This document shows, in pieces, positions 8,631-17,431 of a stretch of 60,842 nt of DNA. This DNA is from Pleurocapsales cyanobacterium LEGE 06147 (lineage in GTDB: Bacteria; Cyanobacteriota; Cyanobacteriia; Cyanobacteriales; Xenococcaceae), in contig JADEWQ010000021.1 of assembly GCA_015207585.1 (NCBI GenBank), forward strand, positions 1-60,842, in the 5' to 3' direction. Each line of letters opens with the position of its first letter. Positions within the stretch are counted from its first letter, which is position 1. The position numbers were made by a program, and so were the translations under genes. Under the pieces are notes generated by a model. That model was not told where the DNA came from and made no database searches. It worked only from the letters and a program-made list of their open reading frames with translations.

Positions 8631-9971
8631 TTAATAGCTACTCGCTCTAGCTAAGTTTTCAAACTTAGTTAATTCAGCTTTAAATAATAATTTAACTGTC
8701 CCAGTAGGACCATTTCTGTGTTTAACTATCAGTACTTCTGCTAATCCTCGGTCGGGAGTATCGGGATTATAATATTCGTCCCGATACAACATGATCACTA
8801 AATCTGCATCTTGCTCGATACTTCCCGATTCTCTTAAATCCGACAACATCGGGCGTTTATTGTTTCTCTGTTCGACCCCTCGACTGAGTTGAGAAAGAGC
8901 GATAATGGGAACATTAATTTCTCTGGCTAAACCTTTAAGCGATCGCGTAATTCTGGATAATTCTTGCACTCGGTTGTCGCTACCGCTTCCTTCCATTAGC
9001 TGGAGATAATCTAACAAGACCAAACCCAGTTTGTCCTTCTGTTGTCCTTGCAAACGACGGACTTGCGATCGCATTTGCATCACGCTTAAGTTTGCCGTAT
9101 CGTCGATATAGATAGGTAAATCTGACAGGCTAGCGACAGCATCTGCTAGAGGTTCAAACTCATTTTGACTGATCCGCCCGGAACGCAAGCGATTACTAGC
9201 AATTTTGGCTTCACTAGATAATAATCTCTGGGCTAATTGTTCTTTAGACATTTCTAAACTAAAGATAGCCACCGGAAGTTTTTGTTCTTTAGCAATATTG
9301 GAGGCAATATTTAAAGCGAAACTAGTTTTGCCCATTGAAGGTCTGCCAGCGATAATAATTAAGTCAGAACGACTAAAACCACTGGTCATGGCATCTAGGT
9401 CGTAAAAACCGCAAGGAATGCCCGGAAGGGCTATTTGTTGGTGTAAATTTTCAATTTCGTTAAAAGTTTGTATCAGCGTATCGGAGATCGAGACCAAACC
9501 TTGCTGGGGACGTTCCTGAGTCAAACGAAAAATTTTCTGTTCCGATTCGTCCAAAACGGTTTCCAATTCTTCAGTCGCATCGTAACCCAAATCGACAATT
9601 TCGTGTCCGGCAGCAATTAACTGACGACGGACATACTTATCCATTATCAATGCGGCATAGCGGTCAATATTGACAGCGGAAACAGTACGGTTGAGTAATT
9701 GCGCAAGCTTCGCCGTACCCCCTACTTTATCTAACAATCCGCGATCGGCTAACCAGATACTCACTGACATTAAATCCGTCGGCTTACCCTGACCGTGCAG
9801 TACTTGTGCAGCATGATATATTTCTTGATGTGCCTGGACGTAAAAAGCTTCTTTGGTGAGGATATCTGCTACTCGCACCATTGCTTCTGGATCGAGAAGA
9901 ATACCGCCGAGAATAGATTCTTCCGCCTCGATATTTTGTGGTGGTAAAGCATTTTCTAGTTCATAGTTCAT
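8631..9971 (-). CDS. dnaB: Replicative DNA helicase DnaB
   Basis: A 446-residue hexameric helicase that unwinds the replication fork 5'-3' and recruits primase. The N-terminal DnaB domain (about 10-110) begins PPQNIEAEESILGGILLDPE. The RecA-like C-terminal domain carries Walker A GRPSMGKT (about 209-216), Walker B with GLVLLDYLQLM, the H4-like SQLSRGVEQR segment and the arginine-finger region LSDLRESGSIEQDADLV. The Walker A loop is uninterrupted, so the intein common in cyanobacterial dnaB genes is absent here. Length is normal. It is monocistronic; rplI, often beside dnaB, is not next to it. Confidence 0.97.
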   Translation of the reverse strand: MNYELENALPPQNIEAEESILGGILLDPEAMVRVADILTKEAFYVQAHQEIYHAAQVLHGQGKPTDLMSVSIWLADRGLLDKVGGTAKLAQLLNRTVSAVNIDRYAALIMDKYVRRQLIAAGHEIVDLGYDATEELETVLDESEQKIFRLTQERPQQGLVSISDTLIQTFNEIENLHQQIALPGIPCGFYDLDAMTSGFSRSDLIIIAGRPSMGKTSFALNIASNIAKEQKLPVAIFSLEMSKEQLAQRLLSSEAKIASNRLRSGRISQNEFEPLADAVASLSDLPIYIDDTANLSVMQMRSQVRRLQGQQKDKLGLVLLDYLQLMEGSGSDNRVQELSRITRSLKGLAREINVPIIALSQLSRGVEQRNNKRPMLSDLRESGSIEQDADLVIMLYRDEYYNPDTPDRGLAEVLIVKHRNGPTGTVKLLFKAELTKFENLARASSY

Positions 9972-10112
9972 GATTTTTTAAATTGGCAATCGCCGCAATC
10001 GGTAACCTGTATCATCCTAAATCTGCTTCACATTCGGAGAGAACTAATAATAATCTAGTACTGACAAAAGTCGAATTAGTGTTTTGCAGTCGACATACAA
10101 TTGTACTAGGAA

Positions 10113-10168
10113 GGCGATCCCGCGAATGCGGGTGCTGCCGCACCGCCACTAGCTGCTAAAAGATCGCC
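10113..10168. repeat. Three-way-junction repeat, copy B
   Basis: Read on the minus strand: outer arms GGCGATC and GATCGCC, hairpin GGTGCGGCAGCACC identical to copy A, and hairpin CCCGCATTCGCGGG. The second stem differs from copy A at paired positions (CC-C/G-GG against CC-T/A-GG), so base pairing is kept while sequence changes. It lies between dnaB and the S9 peptidase gene. Confidence 0.7.
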
Positions 10169-10240
10169 AAAATCTAAATCGAAGGTTTTGCGGCTCGAAG
10201 GTAATACGCTCAAATATTTCTTTAGTATCTATCATGGCTA

Positions 10241-12181
10241 TTATTCATTCAAATTAAAAATCTCGATGGGTTTAATGTCATCGGCAGGAGTAAAGCCAAA
10301 AATACGGGAATAGAAATATAACTCGCTATCTAAAGCTTTTTTGATATTTTCTGCCTGACGGAAACCGTGTCCTTCATCCTCGAACGTAACATAAGCCACC
10401 GGTAATCCCTTCTCTTTAATGGCAGCAAACATCATCTCTGCTTGATTGGGTGGAACTACCTTATCTTCTAGTCCTTGGAAAAAAATGACCGGACAAGATA
10501 GGCGATCGCTAAAATGAATGGGCGATCGCACTTCATAAAGAGCTTTTTCTTCGGGATAGCGTCCGATTAAACTGTCAAAATAACGAGACTCGAATTTATG
10601 GGTTTCTTTAGCCAAAATTTCCAGATCGCTTATCCCATAGTAACTAGCACCTGCTTTGAAGGTATCGCGGAAAGTTAGGGCAGCTAGAGTGGTATAACCT
10701 CCAGCACTACTTCCAGTAATAATCAATCTGTCTCCATCGACTTTCCCTTGTTCGACGAGATATTTTGCCCCATTGACGCAATCATCTACATCGACAATCC
10801 CCCAATTTTTCTCCAATCGCTGCCGATACTGGCGACCATAACCAATGCTACCGCCATAATTAACATCTAGATAGCTAAAGCCGCGACTAGTCCAGTATTG
10901 AATCCGCAAACTCAAACTAACCGAAGCCGCTGCCGTCGGTCCCCCGTGACTTTTGACAATTAGAGGAGGTAATTCTCCCTCAGGTGCCATAAAATCTTTA
11001 TTTTTAGGTGGATAGTACCAACCATAGGCTGTTAAACCATTTTCTGTCGGAAAAGCGATCGCTTCGGGAACGGATAAATAACGGGGATCGATCTCTAATT
11101 CTCCCGCGCGTTTGAGGATTTCTCTTTTGTCCGTCTTTAGAGCGAATTTTACTACTGCTGTTGGTTCGATCGGCGCTCCGGCGATAAACACAGCTTGTCC
11201 AGCTTTCGTGGCTTGCACCGAACTAATATCGGTGTAGGGAGTCTCGATTGCCCGAAACTGTTTTGTTTGAGTGTCTATAGTTCCTAGATGCCAGCTTCCA
11301 TTTTGAGAATAAGTACAAATTATTTCACTATCTGACACAAAAGCATAGGTGGATAAACCAAACACCCAATGAGGATAGGCAAATTCTGCTTCCATCTGAT
11401 GCAGGGGTTCGATTGTCCCTTCCTCATTACAACGATAAAGATTCCACCAATCAGTTCTATCGCTGGAAAAATATAACCTACTATCAGGCGACCATTTTGG
11501 TTCGCAAATAGATTCTGCTTCCCCACCAGCAAGACATTTTGCTTCCTGGAGAGAACCGTCTGCATTCACTTTAGCCAGCCAGAGATAAGTACTATCCCAA
11601 GGCATATTAGGAATATTCCAACTCAACCAAGCTAGCTTCTTACCATCGCTACTGAGACGAGGAGAAGAATAAAAATCGCTACCGGAGACTAAAACTTCTA
11701 TCTTTCCCGTAGCTAAATCGATCGCAATAAGGCTATTTTCTGGATATTGATTTGCTTTGGTATAGTCTTCACAAACGCAAATCAGACGATTTCTTTGCCG
11801 ATCCAAAATAAAATCCGTGTAGCGCCTCTGGGATTCGGCGGTTAAGGGTTGAGGTTCTTTTCCTAGAGTCTGTTGGTATATTCTGCTGTCGGCATAGTTA
11901 GAAAAATAAACAATGCCATCTGCGATCGCCAAGGCACCGCCGCCATATTCGTGTACCCGAGTTCGCACATTAAAAGGTGTTGGAGTAACATCGCTCACCT
12001 TGCCATCTTGAGTACGCCTGACCAGAACGTTTCTTCCTTTCTCTACAGGTCGTCCTTCCAGCCAATAAATATCGTCGCCATCAACGGCAACTCCTCCAAG
12101 TCCAATCGTTTTTGAGACAATTAGATCGGAAGTGATGGGCGATCGCCAAGAACCAAACGGTGCTACTTGTGGCATAGTCAT
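10241..12181 (-). CDS. S9 family peptidase (acylaminoacyl/dipeptidyl type)
   Basis: A prolyl-oligopeptidase-family serine peptidase of about 646 residues from the ATG at 12181 (MTMPQVAPFGSWRSPIT). The open frame runs to an upstream ATG at 12256, but those 25 extra residues are atypical and the family usually begins at the later methionine. The N-terminal two-thirds is a beta-propeller with WD40-like PD40 repeats (SPRLSSDGKKLAWLSW, EPKWSPDSRLYF). The C-terminal alpha/beta hydrolase has the nucleophile in GSSAGGYTTL (Ser492 of this start), Asp in QGLEDKVVPP and His in DEGHGF. It probably cleaves short peptides in the cytoplasm; there is no signal peptide. Monocistronic; the substrate is not predictable. 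Confidence 0.88.
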   Translation of the reverse strand: MTMPQVAPFGSWRSPITSDLIVSKTIGLGGVAVDGDDIYWLEGRPVEKGRNVLVRRTQDGKVSDVTPTPFNVRTRVHEYGGGALAIADGIVYFSNYADSRIYQQTLGKEPQPLTAESQRRYTDFILDRQRNRLICVCEDYTKANQYPENSLIAIDLATGKIEVLVSGSDFYSSPRLSSDGKKLAWLSWNIPNMPWDSTYLWLAKVNADGSLQEAKCLAGGEAESICEPKWSPDSRLYFSSDRTDWWNLYRCNEEGTIEPLHQMEAEFAYPHWVFGLSTYAFVSDSEIICTYSQNGSWHLGTIDTQTKQFRAIETPYTDISSVQATKAGQAVFIAGAPIEPTAVVKFALKTDKREILKRAGELEIDPRYLSVPEAIAFPTENGLTAYGWYYPPKNKDFMAPEGELPPLIVKSHGGPTAAASVSLSLRIQYWTSRGFSYLDVNYGGSIGYGRQYRQRLEKNWGIVDVDDCVNGAKYLVEQGKVDGDRLIITGSSAGGYTTLAALTFRDTFKAGASYYGISDLEILAKETHKFESRYFDSLIGRYPEEKALYEVRSPIHFSDRLSCPVIFFQGLEDKVVPPNQAEMMFAAIKEKGLPVAYVTFEDEGHGFRQAENIKKALDSELYFYSRIFGFTPADDIKPIEIFNLNE

Positions 12182-12536
12182 AAGCTTAGGCTTGCTATCT
12201 TTAATTTGGCAAAGACTAACAATAATACTATTGTCTTCTATCTCTACCCTGGGCAATTCATAAAAGTTAGGTGTAAGATTGAGGCACCCAAATCTCGCGG
12301 TTAACTATTTAGTTATGAAAACAGATATTGAGTAATTCACCAAACTATTTTTTATAAGTAAATTCTTTTTCTGTATCTCTTAGTTTCCAAGTCAATTTAT
12401 ACTTGTCGAAATCAATGGGGCGAAGTACATACTAGTACATCGCGGTAGAAATAAAGCTACCATTCCCAATGAACGAAATGCTTGATTTATAAGCTTTTTT
12501 ACTTTTTACTTCCGCACGGCGGTACTAGTCGCACTT
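12182..12536. other. Divergent intergenic region
   Basis: This region lies between the S9 peptidase start and the TPR/HEAT gene. It is AT-rich and holds the candidate GTA-N8-TAC site at 12425. The part 12182-12256 may be coding if the upstream peptidase start is used. Nothing else is seen. Confidence 0.45.
12425..12438 (+). promoter_or_regulatory. Possible NtcA-like site GTA-N8-TAC
   Basis: The sequence GTACATACTAGTAC fits GTA-N8-TAC and is itself nearly palindromic. A TACCAT hexamer follows 19 bases later, slightly closer than the 20-24 bases usual for NtcA-activated promoters. The next gene begins about 100 bases downstream. Such 6-base-defined matches occur by chance, so support is weak. 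Confidence 0.2.
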
Positions 12537-13907
12537 ATGCTTTATTATCGCTTTCCTTTATTTTTTGCTGTTGGTACTATTTGTGTAGGCTTAACTTGTG
12601 GTAACGGTTGGGCTATAGCTTTGGATTCGCAAAAGCTCGAATCGATAGCACAAACAGTAGATAATGCAGATACAGGCAACAAAGCAGCAACTCCGATAGA
12701 AGGCTTGGACTACGAAAGCCTAATGCAAGCCGGTCATGCAGCCAACAAAAACAGAGATTATCTCACTGCTTTAGCGTACTTTCAGAAAGCCTTGGCTTTG
12801 CGTCCCGATGATTTTTCTGCTCGACAAGCGGTTCGTAATGTCACCAGTTATGCTTTTGACAATTATATGCAAGCTGGTTATGCTGCTGACAGAAATAGAG
12901 ACTATCAAACTGCTTTAGAAAATTTTCAGAAAGCCCAACAAATAAGACCCAATTCTTTTTATGCCCAACAAGCAGCACGTAATGTTACTAATTATCTAGC
13001 AACTAGTGCCGAGCCAAACAATAATACTCAAACTAGCAAATCACAAAACGACTTAAACTTTTCGTTGTTGCTACTAGGTTTAGTGGCAAGCATCGGCGTA
13101 GCAGTAGGAGTTTTATTCTTATTATTAAAAAAGCCCAATCTACCAGAAGAAGATACTGCTACAAAAGAGCTTGAAAAAACAGGGGAATTTCCCCAGTCGT
13201 TATCTTCTCGGGTAGAAAATAACTCAGAGGAACTAAAGCCTGACAAGGCAATAGCTAACTCTAAACTTCCACCCATACAAGCAGATGCTCCAATGGAAGT
13301 GACTAATAATCAAGATACTGCCAAAGATAATCTTGCTTCAAACCCGTCAACTGCTTCCGAGGGTTCAAATTTAGATAGACTAGCATCAATTGGGCAACAG
13401 ACAGAAGATGAATCTTTTCTAGTACCGTCAAGCGCGAGTATTTCTAAATTAGATCTCGTTTCCGAACTAATCCAAGATTTGCAACGGGGCGATCGCGCTA
13501 CTCGTCGCCAAAGTATTTGGGAACTGGCACAAAAAGCTGATTCTAGAGCAATGAAGCCTTTAGTAGAGTTAATGGTAGATGCCAATTCCCAGGAACAAAG
13601 CTTGATTTTGGAGGCGATGACCCAAATTGTCAGTCGTACTCTCAAGCCTATGAATCAAGCATTAATGCTTTCTTTAGAAAATGAAAATTCTCAAGTACGA
13701 CAAAATGCCATTAGAGATTTAACTACAATCTATGAACTCATGGCTCAAGTCACTCGACGATTAGCGCGAGCAGTAGAAGATTCGGATACGGAAGTTCAAG
13801 AGACGGCTAAGTGGGCAATAAAACAACTAGATAAAATGGCTCCAGTTCCCTGGGAAGAGAAAACCGCAGCAGAAAATAAAGCTAATGCTGCCGATGTTCT
13901 TAGTTAA
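12537..13907 (+). CDS. TPR and HEAT-repeat membrane protein
   Basis: A 456-residue protein with a signal-like N-terminus (FPLFFAVGTICVGLTCGNGWA). Two TPR-like units follow (about 60-150), both with the pattern MQAGxAAxxNRDYxTALxxFQKA, so they arose by duplication. A single membrane helix lies near residues 178-200 (SLLLLGLVASIGVAVGVLFLLL). A serine/acidic linker (about 205-300) leads to HEAT-like helical repeats (about 310-440: DRATRRQSIWELAQ, ALMLSLENENSQVRQNAIRDL). If the signal is real, the TPRs face the periplasm or lumen and the HEAT part faces the cytoplasm. Both repeat types bind proteins, so a scaffold role is inferred. It converges with thiO-thiG. Confidence 0.7.
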   Translation: MLYYRFPLFFAVGTICVGLTCGNGWAIALDSQKLESIAQTVDNADTGNKAATPIEGLDYESLMQAGHAANKNRDYLTALAYFQKALALRPDDFSARQAVRNVTSYAFDNYMQAGYAADRNRDYQTALENFQKAQQIRPNSFYAQQAARNVTNYLATSAEPNNNTQTSKSQNDLNFSLLLLGLVASIGVAVGVLFLLLKKPNLPEEDTATKELEKTGEFPQSLSSRVENNSEELKPDKAIANSKLPPIQADAPMEVTNNQDTAKDNLASNPSTASEGSNLDRLASIGQQTEDESFLVPSSASISKLDLVSELIQDLQRGDRATRRQSIWELAQKADSRAMKPLVELMVDANSQEQSLILEAMTQIVSRTLKPMNQALMLSLENENSQVRQNAIRDLTTIYELMAQVTRRLARAVEDSDTEVQETAKWAIKQLDKMAPVPWEEKTAAENKANAADVLS

Positions 13908-13965
13908 CCCTCAAAAAGCTGTTCGTAGTAAATAAAAAATTTGACTTTTGCTCTTATGAGAGACT

Positions 13966-16002
13966 TCAATTAACCGTTCCGCTCAGGGGAGAACTAGCAG
14001 TAGCATATTGTTTGATAGGAATTCTTCCTGCCAGATAAGCCAATCTACCTGCTTCTGTCGCTAATCCCATTGCCCGCGCCATAGCTACGGGATTCTTGGC
14101 TAGAGCGATCGCGCTGTTAATTAACAAAGCATCTGCCCCCAATTCCATTGCCTCAGATGCTTCGCTAGGGGTACCAATTCCTGCATCTACTACTACAGGT
14201 ACTTTTGCCTCTTCGATAATGATGGCGATATTAGCGGCATTTTTAATTCCCTGTCCCGAACCAATGGGAGAACCTAAGGGCATTACCGTCGCGCAACCAA
14301 CTTCTTCAAGGCGTTTGGCTAGCAGGGGATCGGCATTGATATAGGGCAGGACGGCAAATCCTTCTTTTACTAATTGTTCGGAGGCTTCTAAAGTGCCAAT
14401 GGGATCTGGTAATAAATATTTGGGGTCGGGGATAACTTCTAATTTGACGAAATTATTATCCTCCTGTCCCAACAATTTTGCCATTTCTCTACCCAACCGC
14501 GCTACTCTGACTGCTTCTTCTGCGGTTTGGCAGCCAGCGGTATTGGGCAGCATCCAAATTTTCTGCCAATCTATAGCTTGGGCTAATCCTTCATGTCCGG
14601 GGGCTTTTGTTTGTACCCGCCGCACCGCTACGGTGACAATCTCGCAGCCGCTAGCAAGTACACTTTGTTGCATTACTTCAAGATCGGGGTATTTCCCCGT
14701 GCCAGTCATCAAACGAGAATTAAAAGTGTGTCCGGCAATGGTTAGTCGATCTTGTTGATTTGGCAAATTGAGGTTAGGGGTCAGGGAAGAATTTGGCTTT
14801 TCTTTGATTTGAAAAGGCAATTTATGACGGGGCGTACAAGTCGAGGACGCAATGCCCGAATGCGAACCGTTATTTACTGAGGTGGAATTGCGATCGGAAT
14901 TGGCAAGATAAGCCGTAGATTGAGAATTAAAACGCTGCCAACTAAAGTGAGACAAAAGAGGATCGGCTTTTTGTGCCAAAATCAAATCTGCTAATAATGA
15001 TGCCGTTCCGGGGGCAAGCAAAATGCCGTTGCGATGATGCCCCGTTGCCAACCATAAGTTTTCACAGGAACTAGCACCCAAAATCGGCAATTGGTCGGGA
15101 GTGGTGGGACGAAATCCCCACCAAAATTCTTCTATTGGCCAATCAGCTACAGCTGGATAGAGTTTAATTGCTCGCTCTAGTAATGCTTTGATTCCTTCAG
15201 GATTGTTATGGGGAGACCAACCCACTTCTTCTACGGTTGCGCCAATAACTAAACGTCCGTCTTGACGCGGTACGAGATAAGTATCGGGACCATATAAAAT
15301 TCTTTGTAAAGGTAAGGGTTGGTGAGCTTCTCTTGGCATTCTCACCGACAGCATTTGTCCTTTGACTGGACGTATGGGTAAGGGTAATAACTGACTCGAC
15401 CACGCACCACTAGCTAAGATATAATGCCCGGCATCGAGTTCGCCCTCAGAAGTAAGAACGCTTCGGACTTTGCCTTGTTGTTGTCCAATTGCAGTTACGC
15501 TCACTCCTTCTTTTAGGTCAACTCCTAAAGTGCGAGCTGCCTGTAGCAAGGATTTCATCAAGTTACAGCTATCGATTTGAGCATCTTCGGGGTACCACCA
15601 CCCACCTACTACCTCTGTCCCCAATCCTGGTTGATAGAGTTCGATCGCCTTTCGTTCTAACCAAATCTTACTAGAATTAGCCGCTGGCGTAGACGAAGGT
15701 AGTTCGTAAACGGGAGCTAAGATACCACAGGGCCAATAACCCGTATTAACTCCCGATAATTCTTCTAGCTTGCGAATCCATTCGGGATATAACCACCGCG
15801 ACTTGAGACACAAATCCAACATTGGCTCGCAAACGATTTCTTCTGCCATGGGAGCTAGCATTCCTGCAGCAGCTTGTCCAGCAGCTTGCCCAAAGTCCCG
15901 ACTGACGACGGTAACGATAGCCCCTCTTAGCTTTAGTTCCACTGCGATCGCCAACCCAATTACGCCACCACCAATAATGAGAATCTCCTTTGCTGTTTTC
16001 AT
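13966..16002 (-). CDS. thiO-thiG: Fused glycine oxidase ThiO and thiazole synthase ThiG
   Basis: A 678-residue bifunctional enzyme of thiamine synthesis. Residues 1-360 are an FAD-dependent Thi[18 protein letters not shown] is the dinucleotide fold, and [14 protein letters not shown] with [15 protein letters not shown] is the FAD-binding C-terminal part. ThiO makes iminoglycine from glycine. After a serine/asparagine linker (about 360-415), residues 420-670 are Thi[21 protein letters not shown], the Schiff-base lysine in KLEVIPDP, and [24 protein letters not shown]. ThiG condenses iminoglycine, DXP and thiocarboxylated ThiS into the thiazole. The fusion is known from other cyanobacteria and should channel unstable iminoglycine. 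thiS is not adjacent. The DUF4079 gene lies 70 bases upstream. Confidence 0.95.
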   Translation of the reverse strand: MKTAKEILIIGGGVIGLAIAVELKLRGAIVTVVSRDFGQAAGQAAAGMLAPMAEEIVCEPMLDLCLKSRWLYPEWIRKLEELSGVNTGYWPCGILAPVYELPSSTPAANSSKIWLERKAIELYQPGLGTEVVGGWWYPEDAQIDSCNLMKSLLQAARTLGVDLKEGVSVTAIGQQQGKVRSVLTSEGELDAGHYILASGAWSSQLLPLPIRPVKGQMLSVRMPREAHQPLPLQRILYGPDTYLVPRQDGRLVIGATVEEVGWSPHNNPEGIKALLERAIKLYPAVADWPIEEFWWGFRPTTPDQLPILGASSCENLWLATGHHRNGILLAPGTASLLADLILAQKADPLLSHFSWQRFNSQSTAYLANSDRNSTSVNNGSHSGIASSTCTPRHKLPFQIKEKPNSSLTPNLNLPNQQDRLTIAGHTFNSRLMTGTGKYPDLEVMQQSVLASGCEIVTVAVRRVQTKAPGHEGLAQAIDWQKIWMLPNTAGCQTAEEAVRVARLGREMAKLLGQEDNNFVKLEVIPDPKYLLPDPIGTLEASEQLVKEGFAVLPYINADPLLAKRLEEVGCATVMPLGSPIGSGQGIKNAANIAIIIEEAKVPVVVDAGIGTPSEASEAMELGADALLINSAIALAKNPVAMARAMGLATEAGRLAYLAGRIPIKQYATASSPLSGTVN

Positions 16003-16072
16003 GTCCTCAAGTCTGCGTCAATCTCGACTTTCTGTTTCCAATGGTAATCTATTTTTCCCATACTCCTCTGCT

Positions 16073-16510
16073 TCAGGGCAAATATTTTTGTACTACTTGC
16101 CAGCCTGTTAGGGAGACAAAAATCAAGCTTCCAAATAGAGTGATATTCGTGGCAATATGTAGCGATCGCGCCCAAAAATGCTTGGAGCCAATTTGGGTTG
16201 CACTCCAAGCCGACAAAAAAACCAACCCCACTACCAATACTCCGGCAATTAGATGGGGTGAGTGACTCAAACTGCCGTAATATCCTAAAGTACCTACTAA
16301 GCCAATAGCTAGCAGAAGCAGTACCAGGGAAACAATTACTATCCCAGACAAATAGTGGAAGGTTCTTAACCAAACGGGACGGCTAACTTTAGCCGTACGG
16401 CAATAAAACATCCAGACACCGGAAATAGCAAGCAACCCATAGGCAACAAGGACGAAACCCATTGACCAAGCGGCAATTTTCCAAAGCCAGAGAAAGGAAG
16501 GTAAATCCAA
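16073..16510 (-). CDS. DUF4079 membrane protein
   Basis: A 145-residue protein with four hydrophobic helices (about 10-32, 48-72, 84-103, 113-137), matching the DUF4079 family seen in cyanobacteria and relatives. It has conserved histidines in TFHYLSG, SHSPHLIAG and SLHIATN, a pattern resembling heme-binding four-helix membrane proteins (cytochrome b561-like); heme binding is only an inference. The start MDLPSFLWLWKIAAW is typical. It precedes thiO-thiG by 70 bases in the same direction and may be cotranscribed with it. Function unknown. Confidence 0.8.
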   Translation of the reverse strand: MDLPSFLWLWKIAAWSMGFVLVAYGLLAISGVWMFYCRTAKVSRPVWLRTFHYLSGIVIVSLVLLLLAIGLVGTLGYYGSLSHSPHLIAGVLVVGLVFLSAWSATQIGSKHFWARSLHIATNITLFGSLIFVSLTGWQVVQKYLP

Positions 16511-16564
16511 ATTTGCTTGCTCCTAACTCTTCATTTAAAGAATAGTCTAAGTCTTAATTGCCTG

Positions 16565-16606
16565 CTCAAAAAAAAATACAAGGGTTGCTACTACTAACAA
16601 CCCTCA
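16565..16606 (-). terminator. Rho-independent terminator of the DUF1830 gene
   Basis: On the minus strand a perfect hairpin AGGGTTG/CAACCCT (16581-16604) is followed within four bases by nine T residues (complement of 16568-16576). It is placed 40 bases after the DUF1830 stop codon. Confidence 0.8.
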
Positions 16607-16646
16607 AGTATTTATTTAATTGTCGATTAAATACTGCTAACTTAAA

Positions 16647-17039
16647 TCATACATTCACGACAATTTCTAAGGGCATTACCTTATTTAGATGATTTTTATT
16701 TTCAGTTTCTGTCTTTTGTTTTTTATCACTTTTTTGAGCAACAGTTTCTGTTTTTTCTTTTTCTGATTGTCGATTGGCATTATTTTCCTTAACATAAAGA
16801 CGCTCGCAGGGGATCGTATCTGATAAAATTGCGCTCGCCATCATGCCCGTATGAATCTCTAACAATGCATCTGGCACCGCTTCAAACACCAATCTTTGTC
16901 CGGGAAAAACTACTCGCTCAAAGTACCAATTAGGGATATTAGTGATGCGAGCAATTTGAATTTGACTGGTGGCATTGACATAGCAGCACAGAATGCTATC
17001 TTTTCCATTTTGTGGAATGGGATCGAGTATTTGAGACAT
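16647..17039 (-). CDS. DUF1830 protein with a charged C-terminal tail
   Basis: A 130-residue protein. Its first 80 residues match DUF1830, a small family essentially restricted to cyanobacteria: SILCCYVNATSQIQIARITN, NWYFERVVFPGQRLVFEA and LEIHTGMMASAILSDTIPCE. Residues 85-120 are a low-complexity Lys/Glu/Gln tail (NRQSEKEKTETVAQKSDKK) that many family members seem to lack; it then returns to a hydrophobic MPLEIVVNV end. No catalytic signature is visible. A divergent gap of about 390 bases separates it from the radical SAM gene, and a strong terminator follows. Function unknown. Confidence 0.85.
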   Translation of the reverse strand: MSQILDPIPQNGKDSILCCYVNATSQIQIARITNIPNWYFERVVFPGQRLVFEAVPDALLEIHTGMMASAILSDTIPCERLYVKENNANRQSEKEKTETVAQKSDKKQKTETENKNHLNKVMPLEIVVNV

Positions 17040-17431
17040 AATATTGAAGCGTTTTTAAACTTAGTTTGCTATTACTTTTGATAAGTTAACACTTTCCGAT
17101 CCCGACTAGCTGTAAAGGAAAATACCGATCGCGACTTAAATTCCTGCCTTTAACGAGCTTTTATGATAATATAGATTTTTTTAATGTTTATAGCTGTATC
17201 GATGCTATGGGGCTATTTAATACCTTTATAGCTGGGCATAGCTAACTATAGATCGATAAAACTTTAATTTAGCATCTCTTCAGATAAATAATCAAGCTAG
17301 AGTGGGGGATCGTTGCGTAGTTGATTGCGATCGATAATCTAGCTACAGTTAAATTATGTAAAAAAACTTAGTCGATCTTACCCATAATCATTTTTGAAAA
17401 AATTAAAAGCAATAAATAAATCTATATAACT
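17040..17431. other. Divergent AT-rich promoter region
   Basis: This 392-base region lies between the DUF1830 and radical SAM genes. It contains several AGCTATAG/TAGCTA motifs (about 17188-17250) that could form weak hairpins. I see no riboswitch, including no B12-type element, and no gene. Confidence 0.45.

Noticed and set aside
9700..9971. Possible intein or split site in dnaB
   Set aside because: The protein is 446 residues with an unbroken Walker A and normal length.
16003..16072. Possible TPP riboswitch before thiO-thiG
   Set aside because: The gap is only 70 bases and lacks a CUGAGA-type thi-box core, so regulation by that element is not supported here.
15999..16373. 124-residue minus-strand frame spanning the DUF4079 gene and its downstream gap
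   Set aside because: It overlaps the DUF4079 frame, which has clear membrane helices; the alternative does not.
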